A DNA stretch of 64,000 nt, taken from positions 434,001 to 498,000 of the forward strand of contig CAVPFL010000007.1 of the NCBI GenBank assembly GCA_963703745.1, written 5' to 3'. Of the stretch, positions 50,215 to 59,288 are shown piece after piece. A program made the translations under genes and the position numbers. Each line of letters begins with the position of its first letter. The stretch's first letter is position 1. The notes beneath the pieces are model-generated. The model was not told where the DNA came from. It was given only the letters and a program-made list of their open reading frames with translations, and ran no database searches. Source of the DNA: AP-15 sp963703745. Lineage in GTDB: Bacteria; Pseudomonadota; Alphaproteobacteria; ATCC43930; CGMCC-115725.

Positions 50215-51339
50215 ATGACAACGCGCCCGCCCGCCGAGATCGGCATGTCGCTCGACGAGGTCGACACCCCGGCTCTGGTGATCGATCTCGACGCGTTCGA
50301 GCGCAATCTGCGCCGCCTGCCGGAGCAAATCGCCGGCCACCCGGTCAAGGCGCGCCCGCACGCCAAGACCCACAAATGCCCGGTCATCGCGCTAAAGCAG
50401 GTCGAATTGGGTGCTGTCGGCGTATGCGTGCAGAAGGTCAGCGAGGCTGAGGCGATGGTCTATGGCGGGGTCAGAGACGTCCTCGTCACCAATGAGGTCG
50501 TCGGAAGGCAAAAATTGCGGCGGCTGACGGCGCTGGCGCAGAATGCCCGGGTCGGCGTGTGCGCCGATGATGTCAGCCAAGTGCCGGCACTCGACACGGC
50601 GGCGGGCGAAGCGGGTGTCACCCTCCCGGTCTATATCGAGGTCAACATGGGCGGCAACCGCTGCGGCGTCGAGCCGGGCGAGCCCGCACTCGAGCTTGCC
50701 CGGCTTGTCGCCGACGCACCGCACCTCGCCTTTGCCGGGCTGCAGGCTTATCACGGTTCGGCCCAGCATCTGCGCGGCTGGGACGAGCGGCGCCAGGCGA
50801 TCGCCCAGGCGGTCGAGCGGGCCGGGCGGACCCGTGACCTGTTGGCGCGCTATGGCATAGCTTGCCCGACCGTCACCGGGGCCGGCACCGGCAGCTTCGA
50901 GTTCGAGGCGGCGAGCGGGCTCTATACCGAATTGCAATGCGGCTCCTACATCTTTATGGACGCCGATTATGGGCGGAACCGCGACCGCGACGGCGAGCCG
51001 ACCAAGGCCTTCGAGCAGAGCCTCTTTGTCTGGGCGACGGTGATGAGCCGCCCGACCGGGGACCGCGCGATCGTCGATGCCGGCCTGAAGGCGCTCGCTT
51101 TCGATTCGGGCCCGCCGCTGGTCTGCGACGAGCCCACCGCGACCTACGAGCGCGCCTCGGACGAGCACGGCCGGCTCGCCGTCTCGGCCTCCACCAACCG
51201 GCTCGGGCTGGGCGACAAGATCCGGCTAATCCCCGGCCACTGCGACCCGACCGTCAACCTTTACGACTGGTATGTCTGCGTGCGCGGCAACCGCGTCGAG
51301 CAAATCTGGCCGATCACCGCCCGCGGCGCGGTTTATTGA
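50215..51339 (+). CDS. D-threonine aldolase/DSD1-type PLP enzyme, copy 1 (complete)
   Basis: The 374-residue enzyme has an alanine-racemase-like barrel and a metal-binding C-terminal domain. DTPALVIDLDAFERNLRRL and VKARPHAKTHKCPVIA carry the PLP Lys (PHAKTHK), ITTGAG-type residues appear as TVTGAGTGSFEF, and LIPGHCDPTVNLYDWY supplies the His/Cys-Asp metal site. The family cleaves D-threonine-like 3-hydroxy-D-amino acids or dehydrates D-serine using PLP and a divalent metal. GGGAGAA lies six bases before the ATG. Three more copies of this gene, one complete, lie within the next 11 kb. Which substrate it uses is not clear. Confidence 0.92.
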   Translation: MTTRPPAEIGMSLDEVDTPALVIDLDAFERNLRRLPEQIAGHPVKARPHAKTHKCPVIALKQVELGAVGVCVQKVSEAEAMVYGGVRDVLVTNEVVGRQKLRRLTALAQNARVGVCADDVSQVPALDTAAGEAGVTLPVYIEVNMGGNRCGVEPGEPALELARLVADAPHLAFAGLQAYHGSAQHLRGWDERRQAIAQAVERAGRTRDLLARYGIACPTVTGAGTGSFEFEAASGLYTELQCGSYIFMDADYGRNRDRDGEPTKAFEQSLFVWATVMSRPTGDRAIVDAGLKALAFDSGPPLVCDEPTATYERASDEHGRLAVSASTNRLGLGDKIRLIPGHCDPTVNLYDWYVCVRGNRVEQIWPITARGAVY

Positions 51340-51450
51340 TGTTTGTCCGCGCGAACATCTTTGCTTGTAGTAGACAAGGGATAAATCGTAAGAGTTGCCG
51401 GCTATGACGGCCATGCCCATGGCTCCGGCCGCCAGGCGAACGTAGCGCCG

Positions 51451-53373
51451 ATGCCGCGAATTCAACCGATAGATACATATCTCGACGAGGTATCGCGGAT
51501 TCGCAGCCTGCCAGGGACGCGGGAAACGTTTTACTACCCCGCCGTGGCCAACCTGCTCAATCAGATAGGCAGGGAACTGAAACCAAAGGTCTACTGCCTT
51601 CATCACCCTTCAGGTGGCGATGGCATTCCCGACTTTGGCCTGTTCGAGCAGACGCTCTTTCGGCGCGGCGAAAGTCCGGAATGGCGAACGGGCGTCACCC
51701 CCGATCGCGGGGTCGTCGAGGTCAAGGGAGCCGATCATCGCATTCAGACGCTCCTCGACAGCGATCAGGTACGAGAACGGTACCTCCCCGCCTACGGTCT
51801 CGTCCTCGCCACCAATCTCTGGCAGTACCGATTGGTGGATGAGGCGGGTCGCGAACGCGAACGGTTCGATCTCGCGAATGATGAGGCCGGGTTTTGGCGG
51901 TTGGTGCGCGGGCCTCGGTCGGCAACGTTGGAGAGCCGCTTCACCGACTTTCTGCAACGCTGTCTGCTCGCGCAGGCACCATTGGCCCGACCGGCCGACG
52001 TCGCTTTTTTCCTCGCCTCCTATGCTCGCGAGGCGCTGACGCGGCTTGAGGAGCGCGCCAGCCTCCCCGCGCTTGCCGCACTACGGCGCGGCATGGAGCA
52101 GGCACTCGGTATCGGTTTTGGCACCCGGAACGGCGAGCACTTATTCCGGTCAACCTTCGTCCAGACGCTGTTTTACGGAATTTTTTCGGCCTGGGTGGCG
52201 CACGCAAGGACGGGCGGGACACAATTTGACTGGCGTGCGGCTCAATGGTCCATGACGGTCCCGGTCGCGCGGTTTTTGTTTCAACAGGCCGCCACCCCAG
52301 AAGCCTTAGAGCCACTGGAATTGGTCCCGCTGCTCGATGCAGCGGCTGAGACCTTGGGCCGCGTCGATCGGGCGGCTTTTTTCACAGCGTTCGACGATGC
52401 ACAGGCGGTTCAATATTTTTACGAACCCTTTCTGGAATACTTCGACCCGGAGCTCCGGCGCGCGCTCGGCGTCTGGTACACGCCGCGAGAAATCGTCAGG
52501 TACATGGTCGAGCGCATCGATCGCGTCCTGCGCACCGAGCTCGGCCGCGACCAGGGACTCGCCGACACGAATGTCTGGGTGCTGGATCCGTGCTGCGGCA
52601 CCGGCAGTTATGTCGTGGAGGTGCTCCGCCGCATCAGGCGTACTCTGGAAGAGCAGGGCCTGGGCGATCTGGTCGGCGAACGGCTGAAGCGGGCGGCGAT
52701 GACGCGTGTGGCCGGCTTCGAGATCATGACCGCGCCTTTCATCATCGCGCATTGGCAAGTGGGTGAGGAACTCCGCCGCGCCGGCGCGCCGCTCGCCCAA
52801 GGCGAACGCGCTGCAGTCTATCTGACAAACGCCTTGACGGGATGGAACCCCGCCGAGGAAACGGGCTCATTGGAAGCCGCATTCGAGGCCCTCGCCAGGG
52901 AGCGCAGTGCGGCTACCGATGTCAAACAGAACCAGCCCATACTCGTGGTCCTCGGCAACCCGCCCTACAACGCCTTTGCCGGCACGAGCCCGGTGTCTGA
53001 GGGCGGGTTGGTCGAGCCCTACAAGCAAGGTCTGCAAGTCCGCTGGGGCGTACGCAAGTTCAACCTGGACGATTTGTACATTCGTTTCTTCCGGGTGGCG
53101 GAACGACGCGTCGCCGAGCGGACGGGCCAGGGCATCGTGTGCTTCATCAGCAATTATTCCTGGCTCTCGTACGGTTCCTTCGTCGTGATGCGCGAGCGGT
53201 TGCTATCCGAATTTGATGGCATCTGGATCGACAACCTGAACGGCGACAGCCGTGAGACGGGCAAGTTGACGCCTGCTGGGGATCCTGATCCCTCAGTGTT
53301 CTCGACACCGATGAACCGCGAAGGCATACGGGTCGGCACGTGCATCGCAACGCTTGTGCGACGGGCGCGCTGA
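51451..53373 (+). CDS. Single-chain restriction-modification enzyme (type ISP/IIG-like), N-terminal part
   Basis: The 640-residue open frame has an N-terminal PD-(D/E)xK nuclease (GIPDFGLFEQ with Asp61, then VVEVKGADH with Glu90 and Lys92), a helical coupler, and an N6-adenine methyltransferase with motif I VLDPCCGTGSYVVE (from about 378) and motif IV GNPPYNAF (NPPY at 503-506). It stops at TGA 53371-53373, and the same frame continues with the rest of the protein. Single-chain enzymes of this kind cut and methylate DNA on one polypeptide and run to about 1100 residues. Without its specificity part it would not recognise a target. The upstream aldolase-like gene is unrelated. Confidence 0.88.
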   Translation: MPRIQPIDTYLDEVSRIRSLPGTRETFYYPAVANLLNQIGRELKPKVYCLHHPSGGDGIPDFGLFEQTLFRRGESPEWRTGVTPDRGVVEVKGADHRIQTLLDSDQVRERYLPAYGLVLATNLWQYRLVDEAGRERERFDLANDEAGFWRLVRGPRSATLESRFTDFLQRCLLAQAPLARPADVAFFLASYAREALTRLEERASLPALAALRRGMEQALGIGFGTRNGEHLFRSTFVQTLFYGIFSAWVAHARTGGTQFDWRAAQWSMTVPVARFLFQQAATPEALEPLELVPLLDAAAETLGRVDRAAFFTAFDDAQAVQYFYEPFLEYFDPELRRALGVWYTPREIVRYMVERIDRVLRTELGRDQGLADTNVWVLDPCCGTGSYVVEVLRRIRRTLEEQGLGDLVGERLKRAAMTRVAGFEIMTAPFIIAHWQVGEELRRAGAPLAQGERAAVYLTNALTGWNPAEETGSLEAAFEALARERSAATDVKQNQPILVVLGNPPYNAFAGTSPVSEGGLVEPYKQGLQVRWGVRKFNLDDLYIRFFRVAERRVAERTGQGIVCFISNYSWLSYGSFVVMRERLLSEFDGIWIDNLNGDSRETGKLTPAGDPDPSVFSTPMNREGIRVGTCIATLVRRAR

Positions 53374-54873
53374 GCCGTGGCGATCGTCCGGTATCGCACT
53401 TTCTGGGGGGTAAACAAACGGGAGGATTTGCTCGCGAGCCTCGACGACGAAGGCTCTGCGTTCGATAACCGCTACGCGGTGCTGAATCCGACGCCGGAAA
53501 ATCTGCTCTCTTTACGACCCGGTGACGCCACTGCTGGTTACGGCTCATGGGCGGGCATCAACGAGCTATCACGCGCGGCCGATTGGAGCGGCGTCCTGGA
53601 GAAGAGGCGCGGCGCGTTGATGGATCATGACGCCGAAACGCTTCGGGCGCGGCTGCTCCAATACTGCGATCCTGCGACGCCCTTCGCCGAACTCCGCGCC
53701 CGCGGGATCGGGCCCGTCCTTGATGCGGCGGCTTTCGACCCCGCGAGAGCGCGCGCCGCGCTTATCGAGGCCGGCGGTCTGACGGCCGGCCGGTTTGCCC
53801 GCCTCTCCCTTTACCCATTAGATGACCGTTGGTGTTTCCATACGGATGTCCAGCCGATTTGGAACCGGTCCAGACCCGAGCTAGCGGCCCAGCAGGCCGC
53901 GGGTAACAGCTTTCTGGTCACCCGCGCTCGTGCCCGACGGCCCGAAGAAGGTTTCCCTTGCTTCGCGACGACTGCACTTCCTGGCGATCACCTGCTCGAT
54001 CCGAACGCACACCCGATGCCCTTCGTGTTGCACGTTGCGGGCAACGAGGAAGCTGGGCTCGGACTCCCTTCGGCTACGGTCGCAAACTTGTCGTCTGCGG
54101 CTTTGGATTGGTGCGCCGCTCTCGGTCTTTCTGCGACACCCGAGACCTCGCGGCTCGTGTGGCTGCACGCGCTCGCGGTCGCCTACAGCCCGGCCTGGCT
54201 CGAAGAGAACGCGGATGCCATCCGGCAAGGTTGGCCGCGCGTGCCTCTCCCCGAGTCTGTCGATCTTCTGCGATCGTCCGCAGCGCTCGGAGCGGAAATC
54301 CTTGGGCTCTTGGACTTACATACGCCTGCGCCTGGCGTTACCGCCGGGGCCCCGCGTCGCGAGTTGTCGACCATGGCCGTGCCAGTCACCGCCTCGGGAC
54401 GCACGCGCGATTGGCACCTGACGGCCGGATGGGGCGCGCGCACGCAAAATGGCGTGACCATGCCGGGGCGCGGTCGCATTGATTCCCGTCCGTATGCACC
54501 CAGCGAAGCGGCCACGGAGGCGGAGCAAGGGCTTCTCGGAGCGACGACCCGCGACGTCTGGATGAATCGTGCCAGCTATTGGCGAAACATCCCGGAACGG
54601 GTCTGGGACCTCAAGATCGGCGGCTACCAGGTGATCAAGAAATGGCTCAGCTATCGCGAGCACAGCACCATAGATCGTCAGCTAACCGAAGAGGAAATTA
54701 GCCACGTTCAGGCAATGGCCCGGCGCCTTGCTGCTATATTGCTTTTCGGCCCACAGCTCGATGCCAACTATCTCGCGTGCGCAGAAACTCATCGGGCGCT
54801 TAGATCGCCTGGCGCTAACAGTGCCAGGATTATCGTCAAAGACGAATACCAGGATAGAAAGTCTAACCATTGA
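53374..54873 (+). CDS. Restriction-modification enzyme, C-terminal (specificity) part, in frame after a TGA
   Basis: This frame follows the previous one across a single TGA, reading LVRRAR-stop-AVAIVRYRTFWGVNKR with no frame change. It codes about 499 residues: FWGVNKREDLLASLDDEG, WGWN-like WAGINELSR, then FDPARARAALIEAGG, RFARLSLYPLDDRWCFHT and a late segment DLKIGGYQVIKKWLSYREHS that is typical of the end of these enzymes (target recognition and DNA-contact part). A GTG at 53377 could start it separately, but it has no ribosome-binding site. The likely explanation is one Arg codon changed to TGA. The alternatives are a two-subunit form or stop readthrough. Confidence 0.8.
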   Translation, partial: AVAIVRYRTFWGVNKREDLLASLDDEGSAFDNRYAVLNPTPENLLSLRPGDATAGYGSWAGINELSRAADWSGVLEKRRGALMDHDAETLRARLLQYCDPATPFAELRARGIGPVLDAAAFDPARARAALIEAGGLTAGRFARLSLYPLDDRWCFHTDVQPIWNRSRPELAAQQAAGNSFLVTRARARRPEEGFPCFATTALPGDHLLDPNAHPMPFVLHVAGNEEAGLGLPSATVANLSSAALDWCAALGLSATPETSRLVWLHALAVAYSPAWLEENADAIRQGWPRVPLPESVDLLRSSAALGAEILGLLDLHTPAPGVTAGAPRRELSTMAVPVTASGRTRDWHLTAGWGARTQNGVTMPGRGRIDSRPYAPSEAATEAEQGLLGATTRDVWMNRASYWRNIPERVWDLKIGGYQVIKKWLSYREHSTIDRQLTEEEISHVQAMARRLAAILLFGPQLDANYLACAETHRALRSPGANSARIIVKDEYQDRKSNH

Positions 54874-55222
54874 AATGATGCACGGAACCCCTGCCAGTTC
54901 AACTGAAGCAGAGCAACCATCATCAAGGGCTTGGGGGTGCCGCGAGCCCGCGCTCGGCTTCGGCAGCGATGTCAGCGGCGCGCCGCACCTCACCTTCGCC
55001 GAGCTACAAGTCAACAGAGGGCTGGCGGAGGGCGTCGCCTATCTACCGAAGCGCTGCTTCAGAGGCGACTAGACGAGTTTCGATAGTAATAAGGTCCTTA
55101 TTGCACCGACAATCGCTCCTGGTCACACATTTGGCGCACCAAAGAGTATCCCGTCGAGCTCAATCTCTGACAAACAGTTTTGCAAAAACCCACCTGCTCA
55201 CTGAATGGAGCGATCAAGAGTG
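54874..55222. other. 349-bp region without a recognised gene
   Basis: No frame here has family likeness. The minus strand has a short stop-ended stretch (EGEVRRAADIAAEAERGLAA) that could be a gene end from a lost locus. The A+T content rises towards the right, where the transposase relic begins. Nothing more is supported. Confidence 0.4.
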
Positions 55223-55464
55223 CTGGGTATGGATGCCTTCGCCTACAATCTTGGCAATTTCATGCGAACGCTGGCGATGCCAAAGTCAGCGGAGCCGTGG
55301 TCGCCGACCAGCCTGCGGGAGAAGCTATCGAGATCGGCGCCAAGGTGGTGAGTCATGGCTGCTACGTCACGTTGCAGATGGCCAAGGTCGCGGCGCCACG
55401 GCAGATGTTCCAGGACATCCTGCGGCTGATCGCCCGCCTGCGGCTACCGCCGACACGACCATGA
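55223..55464 (+). mobile_element. C-terminal relic of an IS1380-family transposase
   Basis: The frame reads LGMDAFAYNLGNFMRTLAMP, KSAEPWSPTSLREKL and then, after a frame change near 55325, IGAKVVSHGCYVTLQMAKVA and RQMFQDILRLIARLRLPP to TGA. This is the end of IS1380 transposases (LQLHALAYNLGNFLRTL...WSLTSLREKLIKIGAKVVSHGRYV). The catalytic core, the ends of the element and target duplications are not visible. The element is dead, but shows past insertion beside the split restriction gene. Confidence 0.75.
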
Positions 55465-55696
55465 GGCGTTCAGTGATGACCCGCGCAAGCGACGAACGGA
55501 AAAACATGCGTCTCGATGATGCACCGATGCGCTCAGAGTTCGTATTTCAATACAGCGCTGCGAATTGCTGTCGCCCCAACTTCGCCACAGCTGCCGCTCT
55601 GCCTTGACAACGAAGCTGAAACAACGCAGGTTGTCGCAGGTAAGCCCGGCTATCCGGGGGATCCCAACGAATGTAGGGACATAGGGAGGATATCAG

Positions 55697-56425
55697 ATGT
55701 CATCATGTTCTTCGACGTCCCCCAATACCGCGGCTTCACACGCCAGCAAATGGTATAGAGTAACGCTACTAATCCTGGCGATCAGTACGGGAGCACTCGC
55801 TGGAAATCGTGATGCCAAAGCAATTCCGGCTGTCGATCGTGATGCGATCATCGCTGCCGCATTTGCATCATCAATCCTATTCCCAACACCCCCGACAGTC
55901 GCAGCAGAAGCTGCTGCTGCCGCCGCGGCGTGGGCCGCATACTACGCCGAGCAGCCGACGGTTACGTCTATCATTGGACAGGCTGAGTTGAACCGAGCAT
56001 TTCCGGTGACCTTTGCCGCATTAGGGGAGACCGCAACACTCAGTTTCTCCTTCCTCAACCCGAGTACCCTACTTCCGGTTACTGGACCGACGATTGGTTC
56101 CGTTATCTATGAACAGTCTCAGACACCCGACAATCCAGCTAGCTTTACGCTCATCGGCACCTCGACAAATCCCAGTAGCGATTTCGGGTTGGCCTACACG
56201 GCAGGAAGCACATTAACGACGGTGGAACAGGAGATCCTGGCGATACCTGAAAACCCATCGGGGCTTCCGATCGTCCTTCCTGGAGTGGGTGGCTTTAACG
56301 CCGCGGAGGGAGGCCTCACAATATTACCAGCGATCCCGGAACCGCGCGGTCTCTTGATACTGCTTTCGGGGCTGCTGGCGATGTTGCTCGCCAGAATTTG
56401 CCACAAGGAGACCCGGACTGGCTAG
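55697..56425 (+). CDS. PEP-CTERM sorting-domain protein 1
   Basis: ATG 55697 has GGGAGG seven bases upstream. The 242-residue protein has a signal segment (YRVTLLILAISTGALAGNRD), an Ala-rich helix (TVAAEAAAAAAAWAAYYAEQ) and a Ser/Thr-rich beta part (FTLIGTSTNPSSDFGLAYTA). The end IPEPRGLLILLSGLLAMLLA followed by RICHKETRTG is the PEP-CTERM signal: the PEP motif, one membrane helix and a basic tail. Exosortase and its partners recognise this signal to attach proteins to the envelope or release them into exopolysaccharide matrices. No exosortase is in the window. It shares no homology with the next gene outside the signal. Confidence 0.8.
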   Translation: MSSCSSTSPNTAASHASKWYRVTLLILAISTGALAGNRDAKAIPAVDRDAIIAAAFASSILFPTPPTVAAEAAAAAAAWAAYYAEQPTVTSIIGQAELNRAFPVTFAALGETATLSFSFLNPSTLLPVTGPTIGSVIYEQSQTPDNPASFTLIGTSTNPSSDFGLAYTAGSTLTTVEQEILAIPENPSGLPIVLPGVGGFNAAEGGLTILPAIPEPRGLLILLSGLLAMLLARICHKETRTG

Positions 56426-56504
56426 CGCGGGCGCAAGTCATTGAATCTGGGTAAGCCGCTACTCCTTGGCACGAGAATTGCGTCAGCCAACGCGGAAGGA
56501 TGAA

Positions 56505-57398
56505 ATGACAAAGTCTTTGCGAACGTTTGCACCGCTATTCGTCGCGTCAATTTGCGCGACGCAAGGAATTGGTTGGGCTAGTCCCATCGATGCGCTAACG
56601 CTCACCCAACTCATGATCGAGGACCAGGGACAAGAGACTTTCGACTTAGTTCTGGATTTCGGTGCTGATCCGAGTTCTCCGATTAAGTTTACCAGCACTG
56701 TCGATCCGGTCGCAATGTCATATAACTTCGCGACGGTGTCGGGTTCGACCTATGAAGGACAAGCCCTCACAATAACGGGCAATGGCCTATTCAATGCGAC
56801 AACAAGTGTTATAACTGTCAGCTCATTCACCGCGCTCGGCGCTGCCTCATTCACTGCCTCTGGGACAACTACAATCGATCTGACCACTAATCCCAAAAAA
56901 GACACGGAAGACACCAAGTATACTCCAAATCGGAAGACGAAAGGCGGAATAACGTACAACGATGTGCATAGGGACACTACTGAAGATACAGACGGAACGT
57001 CGACGGATACGGGATTTCTTACCTTAGACGGGACACAGATTCCCAAAACCATGTTCGATTCTGAAAACGTTTTCAATACTGCTTCAGGAGCATGGACCTT
57101 CAGTCAATTTTCAAGCGATCTTGATGTTGGGGTAACAAGTGTGGGATTCTCTCCTCCCACCGGGGGCGCAGGAACCTTCACGACAATCGCGGTACCTGAG
57201 CCATCCAGCATTGCATTGTTCAGCTGCAATGTGCTTGTTGCGCTCGGGCTGGCCATGGCGTTCGGACGCCGACTGTCGCCCCTGAGCGGTTGCAGAGCGC
57301 TTCCGATCCATTTCAGCGTCGGCACACTTTTCCGGAGCACGACAGAAGGTGGCTGTCTCGCTCATACATCCGGGCTGAGGCCAGCTATAAAGGCTTGA
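56505..57398 (+). CDS. PEP-CTERM sorting-domain protein 2, with a C-terminal extension
   Basis: ATG 56505 follows GGAAGG and gives 297 residues. A signal peptide (LRTFAPLFVASICATQGIGW) precedes a Thr/Asp-rich beta domain (TTIDLTTNPKKDTEDTKYTP). The PEP signal is VPEPSSIALFSCNVLVALGL, a membrane helix, and AFGRRLSPL. In normal members the protein ends within a few residues of this RR, but here 40 more follow (CRALPIHFSVGTLFRSTTEG and on), of unrelated composition. The natural stop may have been lost by a frameshift or a deletion. It lies 80 bases after the first PEP-CTERM gene, in a slightly AT-richer island. Confidence 0.75.
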   Translation: MTKSLRTFAPLFVASICATQGIGWASPIDALTLTQLMIEDQGQETFDLVLDFGADPSSPIKFTSTVDPVAMSYNFATVSGSTYEGQALTITGNGLFNATTSVITVSSFTALGAASFTASGTTTIDLTTNPKKDTEDTKYTPNRKTKGGITYNDVHRDTTEDTDGTSTDTGFLTLDGTQIPKTMFDSENVFNTASGAWTFSQFSSDLDVGVTSVGFSPPTGGAGTFTTIAVPEPSSIALFSCNVLVALGLAMAFGRRLSPLSGCRALPIHFSVGTLFRSTTEGGCLAHTSGLRPAIKA

Positions 57399-57550
57399 GA
57401 CCGGCTCTTGCGGGAATGCCGGCGATGTTGACCGCCAGGATTGGCGCGGAATGCGCGTTTGCCGCCGATCGTGGCGGCGTCGGCATCCAGCTTAATCCGG
57501 ATAAAACCCAGAAGATCCTGTCATGACCACGTCCACCCGCCGAGATCGGC

Positions 57551-58645
57551 ATGTCGCTCGACGAGGTCGACACCCCGGCTCTGGTGATCGATCTCGACGC
57601 GTTCGAGCGCAATCTGCGCCGCCTGCCGGAGGAAATCGCCGGCCACCCGGTCAAGGCGCGCCCGCACGCCAAGACCCACAAATGCCCGGTCATCGCGCTA
57701 AAGCAGGTCGAATTGGGTGCTGTCGGCGTGTGCGTGCAGAAGGTCAGCGAGGCCGAGGCGATGGTCTATGGCGGGGTCAGGGACGTCCTTGTCACCAATG
57801 AGGTCGTCGGAAGGCAAAAATTGCGGCGGCTGACGGCGCTGGCGCAGAATGCCCGGGTGGGTGTGTGCGCCGATGATGTCAGCCAAGTGCCGGCACTCGA
57901 CACGGCGGCGGGCGAAGCCGGTGTCACCCTCCCGGTCTATATCGAGGTCAACATGGGCGGCAACCGCTGCGGCGTCGAGCCGGGCGAGCCCGCACTCGAG
58001 CTTGCCCGGCTTATCGCCGAAGCGCCGCATCTCGGCTTTGCCGGGCTGCAGGCTTATCACGGCTCGGCCCAGCATCTGCGCGGCTGGGACGAGCGGCGCC
58101 AGGCGATCGCCCAGGCGGTCGAGCGGGCCGGGCGGACCCGTGACCTGTTGGCGCGCTATGGCATAGCTTGCCCGACCGTCACCGGAGCCGGCACCGGCAG
58201 CTTCGAGTTCGAGGCAGCAAGCGGGCTCTATACTGAATTGCAATGCGGCTCCTACATCTTCATGGACGCCGATTACGGGCGCAACCGCGACCGCGACGGC
58301 GAGCCGACCAAGGCCTTCGAGCCGAGCCTCTATGTCTGGGCGACGGTGATGAGCCGCCCGACCGGGGACCGTGCCATCGTCGACGCCGGCCTGAAGGCGC
58401 TCGCTTTCGATTCCGGGCCGCCGCTCGTCTGCGACGAGCCGGCCGCGACCTACGAGCGCGCCTCCGACGAGCACGGCAGGCTGGCCGTCTCCGCGGCCAC
58501 CAACCGGCTCGGGCTCGGCGACAAGATCCGGCTGATCCCCGGCCACTGCGACCCGACCGTCAACCTTTACGACTGGTATGTCTGCGTGCGCGGCAACCGC
58601 GTCGAGCAAATCTGGCCGATCACCGCCCGCGGCGCGGTTTATTGA
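57551..58645 (+). CDS. D-threonine aldolase/DSD1-type PLP enzyme, copy 2
   Basis: The 364 residues differ from copy 1 at only eight positions by my count (Q/E, V/I, D/E, A/G, Q/P, F/Y, T/A, S/A), all motifs kept. The copied block runs from the original ATG (57523) to the stop codon, and the flanks on both sides are unrelated. In the leader one base is missing (ATGACCACGTCCACCCG against ATGACAACGCGCCCGCCCG), so the original start is out of frame; the first in-frame ATG is the one used here, codon 11 of copy 1. No good ribosome-binding site precedes it. It could be weakly expressed or silent. Confidence 0.85.
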   Translation: MSLDEVDTPALVIDLDAFERNLRRLPEEIAGHPVKARPHAKTHKCPVIALKQVELGAVGVCVQKVSEAEAMVYGGVRDVLVTNEVVGRQKLRRLTALAQNARVGVCADDVSQVPALDTAAGEAGVTLPVYIEVNMGGNRCGVEPGEPALELARLIAEAPHLGFAGLQAYHGSAQHLRGWDERRQAIAQAVERAGRTRDLLARYGIACPTVTGAGTGSFEFEAASGLYTELQCGSYIFMDADYGRNRDRDGEPTKAFEPSLYVWATVMSRPTGDRAIVDAGLKALAFDSGPPLVCDEPAATYERASDEHGRLAVSAATNRLGLGDKIRLIPGHCDPTVNLYDWYVCVRGNRVEQIWPITARGAVY

Positions 58646-58696
58646 TCAGAGCGCAACCGCCCTTTGGGATACGGAGGCCCCAGCGGAACGATTGCC

Positions 58697-58921
58697 ATGA
58701 TGAAACTCGAGCAGATCGTGCACAGAGACCCGGACATCTTGGGTGGGACGGCGGTCTTCCGCGGCACACGAGTGCCGGTTCGGTCGCTGTTCGACTACCT
58801 GGAAGGGGGCGACACTCTCGACGAGTTTTTGCGCCAATTTCCGTCTGTGCGCCGGGAGCAGGCCATCGCTTTACTCGACCTCGCGCGCGAAACCCTGGCG
58901 GCTGATGCGCCTGCTGCTTGA
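58697..58921 (+). CDS. DUF433 antitoxin-like protein
   Basis: The 74-residue protein (start ATG 58697; the next ATG is also possible) is typical of DUF433: IVHRDPDILGGTAVFRGTRV, VRSLFDYLEGGDTLDEFLRQ and REQAIALLDLARETL. It is a small winged-helix protein that pairs with DUF5615-type toxins. Its stop lies inside the start of the next gene (17-base overlap), the usual arrangement of such pairs. It probably binds DNA and represses the operon while neutralising the toxin. Confidence 0.88.
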   Translation: MMKLEQIVHRDPDILGGTAVFRGTRVPVRSLFDYLEGGDTLDEFLRQFPSVRREQAIALLDLARETLAADAPAA

Positions 58922-59225
58922 CGAGCACCTACCCATAGGCCTTGCTGCGGAACTCCCTGGTCATACCGTAGACACCGTTTCCGGTCGCGGCTGGAGCGGG
59001 ATCAAGAACGGCGAGCTGCTGCGCCGAATGAGCGGTCAGTATGATGACCTCGTCACGATGGACCGCAGCATCGAGTTCCAACAGCGCATCTCGACATTGC
59101 CGTTTGGCATTGTGCTCGTCCGTGCCCGATCCAACCGCATGGAGGACCTGAGGCCGCTCATGCCGTCGATCCTCTCCGCCCTCGCCGCGGTCAACGCTGG
59201 GCGCATTCGTCGGGTCGGCTCCTGA
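58905..59225 (+). CDS. DUF5615 PIN-like toxin
   Basis: The 106-residue protein begins MRLLLDEHLPIGLAAELPGH, the DUF5615 hallmark with acidic active-site residues, followed by GRGWSGIKNGELLRRMSGQY, DDLVTMDRSIEFQQR and FGIVLVRARSNRMEDL. It is the likely ribonuclease toxin of the pair. The original start overlaps the antitoxin stop, so translation is coupled. Both genes are intact, in contrast to the broken toxins at 39.8-40.2 kb. Confidence 0.88.
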   Translation: MRLLLDEHLPIGLAAELPGHTVDTVSGRGWSGIKNGELLRRMSGQYDDLVTMDRSIEFQQRISTLPFGIVLVRARSNRMEDLRPLMPSILSALAAVNAGRIRRVGS

Positions 59226-59288
59226 ACAACTGGCACTGAGGCACTTTGCTCTCTGATAGCTCATTTTTCCAGCATCCCGACCTAAAGG

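Noticed and set aside
8639..53373. Recoding of TAG or TGA as sense codons
   Set aside because: TAG ends the intact APC permease and other genes normally, and the interrupted genes stand among frameshifted and deleted ones, so decay is simpler.
57290..57526. Open frame ending in GVGIQLNPDKTQKILS just before aldolase copy 2
   Set aside because: It looks like the end of a lost gene but I cannot name it, and its first part overlaps the PEP-CTERM gene in another frame.
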